Program-made: the position numbers and the translations under genes
Notes under the pieces: generated by a model
The model's input: only the letters and a program-made list of their open reading frames with translations
What the model was told of the DNA's origin: nothing
Database searches by the model: none
From: CANJSG01 sp038203875
GTDB lineage: Bacteria; Verrucomicrobiota; Verrucomicrobiia; Limisphaerales; CANJSG01
DNA length: 13,611 bases
Assembly: GCA_038203875.1 (NCBI GenBank)
Contig: JBBRDN010000116.1
Location: forward strand, 1-13,611
Reading direction: 5' to 3'
Shown: positions 6,586 through 13,611 of the stretch, in pieces
Numbering within the stretch: the first letter of the stretch is position 1
How the letters are laid out: the number at the start of each line of letters is the position of its first letter

Positions 6586-8592
6586 TTACGGAAGCACCTC
6601 GGCGACATCCACACCCACCAGACAGATGTCGTCTTCGAACAACTCCTGCGCCATGAAGCCCTTCAGCTCCCGCAGGATCGTGTCGAAAATCTCCGGACAT
6701 GGTTTGGCAGCGTGCCGGCGAACCAGCTCCAGAAGCATTTCCTGGCTGTAGAGCATCTCGCCCGGGCCCTCGACCTCGAAGACTCCGTCGGTGAACAGCA
6801 TGATCGAATCCCCGGCCTTCATCGGGATTTCGAAGGTTGGATAGTCCGTGTCCGCGACAAGCCCCAAAGCGGGCCGCCGCTTGCCGTCGGTTTCCTTGAT
6901 CCGGTCGGCCGTCCGTGTGAGACGATTGATGAGAAACGGCTTCGGGTGGCCGGCATTGCTGAACGAATAGGTCTTTTTCTCGATGTCGACCACGAGGCAG
7001 AACGCGGTCGTGAACAGAGGAGAGCCCGTCTGCTTGAGTATGTTCCGGATGTCGCGGTTGATGATCGTCAACAGATGCCCGGGATCGCTTGTGTCCGTCC
7101 GCAGTTCTTCCACAAGGGCGCGGATCATCGCTGTGACAAGCGCCGACCGGACTCCATGGCCCATCACGTCGCAGATGAAGACCCCGGCCTTGGACGGGGA
7201 AATCTGGAAGACGTTGAAGAAGTCGCCGCCGACGGTGCCGGTGGGCGTGTAGCGGTGGCAGAACCTGAGCAGGCTGTCCGAGGGGGCCACGCCTGCGGGA
7301 AACACCGGGAATACCTGCGGCAGCATGGCGAGCTGGATCTCGTTCGCCATCTTGAGGTCCTCCTCCATCATCTCGTTCTTGCGCCTCAGCTCTTCTCGGC
7401 TCGTGGCCAACGCCTCATTGGCCAACCGCTCCCGCTCCTCCGCCCGCTTGCGTTCCGTGATGTCCCAGAAGAGCCCCTGGAGTCCGATGATCTGGCCGGT
7501 CAAATCCCGCAACGGGGTCTTCAGAACCTGGACGTAACGGGTCTCCCCTTCTGTCGGCTGATACGCCTCGATCGTCTCGAAGTGTTTGCCCGTTGTCAGG
7601 ACGAAGTTGTCGTCCTTCTGATACTTGGTGGCGAGGTCGGCCGGAAAGAAGTCGAAGTCCGTCTTGCCCAGGATCTCTGCGAGCGGCTTGCCCAACGTGT
7701 CGCAGAACCGCTGGTTGCCGAAAGTGAACCGCTCGTTCAAGTCCTTCCGGAAGATGGCCTGCTGGATTGCGTCGACGAGGGAGTGGTAGAGGGCTTCCGA
7801 CTGCGACAGCTGCATCTCGGCGCGTTTGCGGCCGGTGATATCCTCGACGGTTCCCTCGTAGTAGAGAAGCCGGCCCCGCTGGTCGCGGACCGCGCGGACG
7901 TTCTCCGAAATCCATATGACTTCCCCGCCCTTCTTGTAGATCGGCGACTCGAAGGCGTTGACGACGTCGTGCTCCTGCATCGTCCGCACGAATTCCTCAC
8001 GCCGGCCGGCCTCCACGTAGAGCATGCGGCTGATGTCGCGCACGCTGCTGGTCAGGTCGTCCGGCGAGTCGTATCCGTATATCCGGGCCAGCGCCCTGTT
8101 CGCGCTGATGTATTGGCCCTCGGGCGAGGTCTGGAAGATCCCTTCGACCGCGTTTTCGTAGATGCTACGGTAACGCTCCTCCGCCTCCAACAGCTTGGTC
8201 TGGGCCTGGGCCCGCTCGATCGCGTAGATGCAGGCGCGCACCAGGACCACGGGTTCGAAACGTGACCGCAGCAGGTAGTCCTGCGCACCGGCGTGGACGA
8301 TCTCGATGGCAGTTGCCTCATCGTCACGGTCGCCCAGCACGATCACCGGAACGGTCTCCGCCTCGGCAAGCAGCCGCCGAAGGCCGGCCAATCCTCCCTC
8401 CGCCGGCTCCGTGACCGCGAGCAAGACCAAGTCGACATGCTCACCTGCCAACCGATTTAGGCTCGCGTCTATCGAACCCTCGATATCCACCCGGAATCGA
8501 GCGGTTCGGCTTTCGGTCAGGCAACGGACGATCGAAGCGCCGCCATCGGGGAGGTCGACGATCAGGAGGACATGAAATTCAACGCCATTCAT
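6586..8592 (-). CDS. Pseudo-receiver, two PAS domains and SpoIIE/PP2C-type serine phosphatase
   Basis: From ATG 8592 the product is 668 residues. Residues 5-125 have a receiver-like fold pattern, but the phospho-acceptor position reads LVLLAV with alanine at 59, and the conserved Thr and Lys positions are also replaced. PAS/PAC units follow at about 137-260 (ending YEGTVEDITGRKRAE) and 263-385 (ending LQGLFWDITERKRAE). A coiled coil spans about 380-415, beginning the linker typical of RsbU-like enzymes (MANEIQLAMLPQVFP, 415-429). The phosphatase keeps the metal-binding acids in GGDFFNV (D457), CDVMGHG (D475), LFTDGVFE (D602) and EDDICLVGV (D654/D655). Such proteins dephosphorylate anti-sigma-factor antagonists in partner-switching systems; no antagonist or anti-sigma kinase is in the window. 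The open frame continues 56 codons upstream, but a GGAGAG ribosome site and the receiver-like N-terminus favour 8592. It ends 21 bases from the convergent pump gene. Confidence 0.93.
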   Translation of the reverse strand: MNGVEFHVLLIVDLPDGGASIVRCLTESRTARFRVDIEGSIDASLNRLAGEHVDLVLLAVTEPAEGGLAGLRRLLAEAETVPVIVLGDRDDEATAIEIVHAGAQDYLLRSRFEPVVLVRACIYAIERAQAQTKLLEAEERYRSIYENAVEGIFQTSPEGQYISANRALARIYGYDSPDDLTSSVRDISRMLYVEAGRREEFVRTMQEHDVVNAFESPIYKKGGEVIWISENVRAVRDQRGRLLYYEGTVEDITGRKRAEMQLSQSEALYHSLVDAIQQAIFRKDLNERFTFGNQRFCDTLGKPLAEILGKTDFDFFPADLATKYQKDDNFVLTTGKHFETIEAYQPTEGETRYVQVLKTPLRDLTGQIIGLQGLFWDITERKRAEERERLANEALATSREELRRKNEMMEEDLKMANEIQLAMLPQVFPVFPAGVAPSDSLLRFCHRYTPTGTVGGDFFNVFQISPSKAGVFICDVMGHGVRSALVTAMIRALVEELRTDTSDPGHLLTIINRDIRNILKQTGSPLFTTAFCLVVDIEKKTYSFSNAGHPKPFLINRLTRTADRIKETDGKRRPALGLVADTDYPTFEIPMKAGDSIMLFTDGVFEVEGPGEMLYSQEMLLELVRRHAAKPCPEIFDTILRELKGFMAQELFEDDICLVGVDVAEVLP

Positions 8593-8601
8593 GTGGATTA
8601 T

Positions 8602-8607
8602 CTCTCC
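8602..8607 (-). promoter_or_regulatory. Ribosome binding site of the SpoIIE-type phosphatase gene
   Basis: On the minus strand GGAGAG is followed by nine bases and then ATG 8592. It is the clearest Shine-Dalgarno in the window and the reason for rejecting the longer open frame that starts at 8760. Confidence 0.7.
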
Positions 8608-8786
8608 AGCATCGGGGCGACCCCTTTTCAATGCCAGCCCGTTTCGAGACCGCAGCCTGGGCGCAATGGCACTTTCGGTTTCGGCCCATCGGCGGCGACG
8701 CCCCCCGACCGACAGGCCGTCGCGGCATGCTCCATTCATGGTGCGCCCGGGCCATCCCACCGCCGCACCCGGGAAATGCCACCGAG

Positions 8787-8796
8787 TAAGCGCTTA
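8787..8796. promoter_or_regulatory. 10-bp perfect palindrome in the divergent region, candidate operator
   Basis: TAAGCGCTTA is self-complementary and lies about midway between the two divergent signalling genes. It is richer in A and T than its surroundings. A shared regulator site is possible, but no second copy or known consensus supports it. Confidence 0.3.
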
Positions 8797-8979
8797 AGTC
8801 GAAGCGGTAAAACCCCGTTCACTATCACGGTGGTCTGGATCCGTCCTAACCGTCGAAGGCTGGACCCGTATTGCCCAGCAAGGCCTAGTTCGCGCCGGAT
8901 AAAATGCGGCTCATCGAAGAAGGAACGCACCGAAATTGAAACAACTGGAATTTGAGCCCAACGCCGCCCGCGTGAACCG

Positions 8980-11445
<2,466 letters not shown>

Positions 11446-11467
11446 CCATGCGTCCCTACGCCGTCCG

Positions 11468-12199
11468 TCACTGGGGTTTGACCGAGAAATCACTGTCGGC
11501 GAGCGACCGCAGCACCAGCTCACGCGGAGTGACCCAGTCGTCCATTTCCAATAGCGTTCGCACGGCTTCCGCCACCTGTGCCGCAGAGAGGAACTTCTCC
11601 AATGGAGCCGGACGGCTGGCAGCGTCGGACCAAAACCCTGTCGCGACACCGCCGGGCAAAACCGCGATGACTCTGATCCCATGCGGCGCCGCCTCTTCCT
11701 GCAGACCTTGGGTGAATCCCCGAACGCCCCACTTGGCCGCGCAATAGACCGTCTCGCTGGGAACACCCCGCAGGCTCGCGGTGGAAATGATGTTCACGAT
11801 GCTGCCGGCCTTCCGGGGAATCATCCGACGCAACGCCGCCTGTGAGCCGAGGATCGTCCCCTTCAAGTTCACATCCAGCATCAGGTCTATCTCGGCCTCG
11901 GTATAGTCGGGAATCCACCGGTGCCTCGCGAGGCCGGCGTTGTTGATCCAAACGTCGATGGGCCCGAACGCGCTGGCTGCTTCCTCCGCCAACCGCTGCA
12001 TGTCGGCCGCCTTGGAAACGTCGGCCACAACACAGACTGCACCTCCATCAGGCAACCGCTTCACGGCTTCCCGCAACGCGCCTGCGTCGATATCCGAGAG
12101 AACCACCCTGGCTCCGCCTGCGATCAGCTTCTCCGCCAGAGCGAACCCAATCCCGCGCGCCGCGCCCGTGACGACGCAGGTCTTTCCGGTCAGTTGCAT
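11468..12199 (-). CDS. Short-chain dehydrogenase/reductase (classical SDR)
   Basis: The 243-residue protein has normal classical SDR length. The cofactor motif TGAARGIG is at 11-18 and the structural NNAG at 86-89. The catalytic residues are N111, S139, Y152 and K156, the last two in YCAAK, with PGG at 182-184 after the active site. D36 at the end of the second strand usually favours NAD(H) over NADP(H). The enzyme would be a cytoplasmic oxidoreductase acting on an alcohol or carbonyl. FabG-like, sugar-alcohol and acetoin-type roles are all possible and the sequence does not decide between them. ATG 12199 starts directly on the Rossmann strand (MQLTGKTCVVTG), which supports the start although no Shine-Dalgarno is seen. 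It converges on the hybrid kinase with 22 bases between stops, where I see no terminator hairpin. It is probably transcribed alone from the region to its right. Confidence 0.93.
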   Translation of the reverse strand: MQLTGKTCVVTGAARGIGFALAEKLIAGGARVVLSDIDAGALREAVKRLPDGGAVCVVADVSKAADMQRLAEEAASAFGPIDVWINNAGLARHRWIPDYTEAEIDLMLDVNLKGTILGSQAALRRMIPRKAGSIVNIISTASLRGVPSETVYCAAKWGVRGFTQGLQEEAAPHGIRVIAVLPGGVATGFWSDAASRPAPLEKFLSAAQVAEAVRTLLEMDDWVTPRELVLRSLADSDFSVKPQ

Positions 12200-12372
12200 G
12201 TGAAGAGCGTGGACACGCGACTTTGCCAGGGCAAGCCGTCGTGAGAACCGAAAGCCAGCTCCTTAGTCAGAGCGCGATCAATGTCCGCAGCCGTGCCGAT
12301 TCCGAGCACCGGAGGTTCGGAAGAAAGTAGCCTAGATCGCGAGCTGTGGGCTGAGCTTCCTTATCGGTCAAA

Positions 12373-12385
12373 GCCCTGAAAGGGC
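12373..12385. repeat. REP-like hairpin unit 1
   Basis: GCCCT-GAA-AGGGC is a perfect 5-bp stem with a three-base loop. The local sequence AAGCCCTGAAAGGGCGACAG resembles, from memory, a motif repeated many times between genes in Verrucomicrobiota and Planctomycetota genomes. That cannot be confirmed here, because only one copy is in the window. Confidence 0.5.
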
Positions 12386-12437
12386 GACAGAAGAGCCTCT
12401 GCCGCTCTTCCGGAGCTCCACCCCTTTCTCCAGCTGA

Positions 12438-12457
12438 CCACTGACTCACGCCCGTGG
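12438..12457. repeat. Degenerate hairpin unit 2
   Basis: CCACTGAC and GCCCGTGG flank a TCAC loop and pair at six of eight positions. The right arm would pair perfectly with CCACGGGC, so the left arm looks like a decayed or variant copy of a symmetric repeat. Confidence 0.4.
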
Positions 12458-12469
12458 CTAAAGTCTTCC

Positions 12470-12482
12470 GCTGCTCCGCAGC
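12470..12482. repeat. REP-like hairpin unit 3
   Basis: GCTGC-TCC-GCAGC is a perfect 5-bp stem with a three-base loop, the same 5+3+5 geometry as units 1 and 4. Confidence 0.45.
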
Positions 12483-12526
12483 TGCTTTGAAGATACTCTC
12501 TAAGCCGGAACAAGGCAGTCGAGGAC

Positions 12527-12543
12527 CGGCCGCGTAGCGGCTG
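12527..12543. repeat. REP-like hairpin unit 4
   Basis: GCCGC-GTA-GCGGC (12529-12541) is a perfect 5-bp stem with a three-base loop. A G-T wobble and an outer C-G pair extend it to seven pairs. Confidence 0.45.
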
Positions 12544-12571
12544 CGACAAGGTAGGGCAGTGCATCTTGCGT

Positions 12572-12596
12572 GTCCCAGGCGATCCCGCCTTGGGAC
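12572..12596. repeat. Long imperfect palindrome, unit 5
   Basis: GTCCCAGGCG (12572-12581) pairs with CGCC (12586-12589) and TGGGAC (12591-12596) over ten base pairs with a single bulged T at 12590 and an ATCC loop. It is the most stable hairpin of the cluster and is flanked by plain sequence with no T tract, so it is not an intrinsic terminator. Confidence 0.55.
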
Positions 12597-12651
12597 CAAC
12601 CGGTGCGGGCGGATCAAGGCGACTGAAATTCCGGGAACACCGGTCAAAACG

Positions 12652-12672
12652 GGGCAGGCTAGAAGCCCGCCC
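12652..12672. repeat. Imperfect palindrome, unit 6
   Basis: GGGC-A-GGCT (12652-12660) pairs with AGCC-C-GCCC (12664-12672) with one A/C mismatch and an AGA loop. The arrangement resembles a dispersed intergenic repeat I recall from Verrucomicrobiota genomes (GGCAGGCT and its complement around a short loop); this is recollection, not a search result. Confidence 0.5.
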
Positions 12673-12803
12673 TACTCTCCATGGCATGAGTCCGGCCGGG
12701 CCAAGGCGGATTCCCGGTTGTCCATCCGGTTGCGCGCGGCATACTCGCGGTAACATTCCGTTGAAGCCGCCGGGCCTGCCGGGCGTCTGAACGGCCGTCG
12801 TCC

Positions 12804-13611
12804 ATGAGCTGGAAAAACATCATCACCGCCGCGCTGGGGGCCGCCGCCCACGCCACCGCCATTTCCGTGGCCGCCCAGACCATCGATCCGGCGCAGCTTG
12901 AGTTCTTCGAGAAGAAGATCCGGCCCGTGCTGGTCGAGTCCTGCTACAAGTGCCACAGCTCGACCTCCGAGAAGGTCAAGGGCGGTCTCCTGCTCGATTC
13001 CAAAGCCTCGACGCTCAAGGGCGGCGACAACGGTGCGGCGCTGGTTCCCGGCAACCCGGACAAGAGCGCGCTCATCCTCGCCATCCGCTACACCGACGAG
13101 GAGAAGGCCATGCCGCCGAAGAAGCGGTTGCCGGCGGAGGTGGTCGCGGACTTCGAGACGTGGGTGAAGATGGGTGCGCCCGACCCGCGCGATGGCAAGA
13201 CGCTCACGGCCGCCCAGGTGGAAACGGAGAAAGCGAAAAAACACTGGGCCTTCCAGCCCGTGACCGCGCCGACGCCACCGGAAGTGAAGAACCGGAAATG
13301 GGTCCGCAATCCGGTGGACCAGTTCGTCCTTGCGAAGCAGGAGGCGGCCGGGCTCAAGCCCAGCCCAGTGGCCGACCGACGCACCCTGCTCCGCCGCGCC
13401 GCCTACACTTTGACCGGCCTTCCGCCCACGGAGGAGGAGGTAAAAGCCTTCGAGAAGGACAAGTCGCCCGATGCTTTGGGCAAGGTCGTCGACCGCCTGC
13501 TGGCCTCGCCGCGTTATGGCGAACGCTGGGCCCGGCATTGGCTCGACGTCGCGCGCTACGCGGACACGAAGGGCTACGTCTTCGAGGAGGAACGCCGCTA
13601 CCCCTACAGCT
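12804..13611 (+). CDS. Secreted PSCyt1/DUF1549 (planctomycete-type cytochrome) protein, 3' truncated by the window edge
   Basis: The frame runs from ATG 12804 off the right edge, giving 269 residues. An in-frame TGA at 12762-12764 and the absence of other start codons fix the start. A signal peptide (about 1-24) ends near SVAAQ. The PSCyt1 part begins at about residue 30 and carries one c-type haem motif, CYKCH (C47, C50, H51). M103 in AMPPKK is the likely distal haem ligand. From about 147 the PSCyt2/DUF1549 part follows: HWAFQPV (147-153), RNPVDQFVLAKQEAAGL (168-184), DRRTLLRRAAYTLTGLPPT (191-209) and SPRYGERWARHWLDVARYAD (235-254). Full members usually run to 700-1100 residues and end in a PSD1/DUF1553 domain, which would lie outside. 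They are exported proteins often found near sulfatases or glycan-degrading genes; the reaction is not established. No clear Shine-Dalgarno is visible. Confidence 0.93.
   Translation, partial: MSWKNIITAALGAAAHATAISVAAQTIDPAQLEFFEKKIRPVLVESCYKCHSSTSEKVKGGLLLDSKASTLKGGDNGAALVPGNPDKSALILAIRYTDEEKAMPPKKRLPAEVVADFETWVKMGAPDPRDGKTLTAAQVETEKAKKHWAFQPVTAPTPPEVKNRKWVRNPVDQFVLAKQEAAGLKPSPVADRRTLLRRAAYTLTGLPPTEEEVKAFEKDKSPDALGKVVDRLLASPRYGERWARHWLDVARYADTKGYVFEEERRYPYS

Larger units (their letters stand above)
8593..8979. other. Divergent intergenic control region, 387 bp
   Basis: This lies between the starts of the phosphatase (minus) and the hybrid kinase (plus) and must contain both promoters. I see a good ribosome site for the phosphatase (8602-8607) and a perfect palindrome at 8787-8796. 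No -35/-10 pair with acceptable spacing stands out in either direction. Short open frames crossing it look like extensions of coding bias, not genes. Confidence 0.55.
12200..12803. other. Non-coding stretch of about 600 bp rich in hairpins
   Basis: It lies between the diverging SDR and PSCyt1/DUF1549 genes. Open frames crossing it on both strands are interrupted by clustered palindromes and do not resemble proteins. Bases 12200-12370 hold nothing I can identify. Bases 12373-12672 hold six hairpin-forming units, annotated separately. Bases 12673-12803 should include the promoter of the right-hand gene. Confidence 0.6.

Noticed and set aside
6577..8265. 562-codon open frame on the plus strand opposite the SpoIIE-type gene
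   Set aside because: It is the antisense shadow of a clearly recognisable phosphatase with intact motifs. Long antisense frames are expected in GC-rich DNA, and its residue make-up does not resemble a known family.
8614..8628. GGGG-CGA-CCCC followed by TTTT
   Set aside because: The stem is only 4 bp and no plus-strand gene precedes it, so it is unlikely to be a terminator.
8593..8760. 56-codon upstream extension of the SpoIIE-type gene
   Set aside because: A strong GGAGAG site serves ATG 8592, and the receiver-like domain starts right there. The extension is Arg- and Gly-rich.
8871..8905. Possible promoter TTGCCC / TAAAAT before the hybrid kinase
   Set aside because: The spacer is 23 bases, too long for a sigma70 promoter.
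12267..12647. 126-codon minus-strand open frame in the hairpin region
   Set aside because: It runs through the palindromes, lacks a convincing ribosome site and resembles no protein family.
12718..12745. Possible promoter TTGTCC-N16-CATACT before the PSCyt1/DUF1549 gene
   Set aside because: Each box matches the consensus at only four of six positions and an overlapping alternative (TTGCGC/TAACAT, spacer 15) is equally good, so neither is supported.
12672..13538. 288-codon minus-strand open frame at the right end
   Set aside because: The plus-strand frame here encodes a signal peptide, CYKCH and DUF1549 motifs, so the minus frame is a shadow.

Overview
The window reads as a GC-rich chromosomal segment of a Verrucomicrobiota (less likely Planctomycetota) bacterium. 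The strongest taxonomic clue is the gene running off the right edge: a secreted protein with a CxxCH haem motif followed by the start of a DUF1549 (PSCyt2) region, a family largely confined to Planctomycetota and Verrucomicrobiota. A Rex repressor, a SpoIIE-type phosphatase with PAS domains, a large hybrid histidine kinase and palindrome-rich intergenic DNA fit that assignment. No rRNA, tRNA, CRISPR array, integrase or transposase gene is seen.

Layout from left to right. (1) 2-64: the last 20 codons of an unidentified gene. (2) 65-470: non-coding, with a strong intrinsic terminator at 313-345 and a dyad at 411-432. (3) 471-1250 (+): a GNAT/OlsB-like acyltransferase, convergent with (4) rex (1276-1908, minus), which uses a TTG start. 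(5) 1909-2120: a divergent control region with a candidate promoter and several dyads. (6) 2121-3401 and 3385-6564 (+): a lipoprotein RND adaptor and an RND inner-membrane pump that overlap by 17 bp; no outer-membrane factor gene is present. (7) 6586-8592 (minus): a protein with a degenerate receiver, two PAS domains and a SpoIIE/PP2C phosphatase domain, divergent from (8) a hybrid histidine kinase with two receivers (8980-11445, +). (9) 11468-12199 (minus): a short-chain dehydrogenase/reductase, convergent with the kinase. (10) 12200-12803: non-coding, with a cluster of REP-like hairpins. (11) 12804 to the end (+): the truncated PSCyt1/DUF1549 gene.

How the parts may work together. The adaptor and pump clearly form one efflux operon. 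The phosphatase and hybrid kinase form a divergent pair of complex signalling proteins sharing a 387-bp upstream region, so linked control is plausible but unproven. Rex, as an NADH/NAD+ sensor, lies head to head with the efflux operon and could influence it, but only a Rex half-site is visible, not a full operator. The window is mostly ordinary accessory and regulatory content. The least explained parts are the hairpin cluster at 12373-12672 and the terminated non-coding stretch at 65-345.
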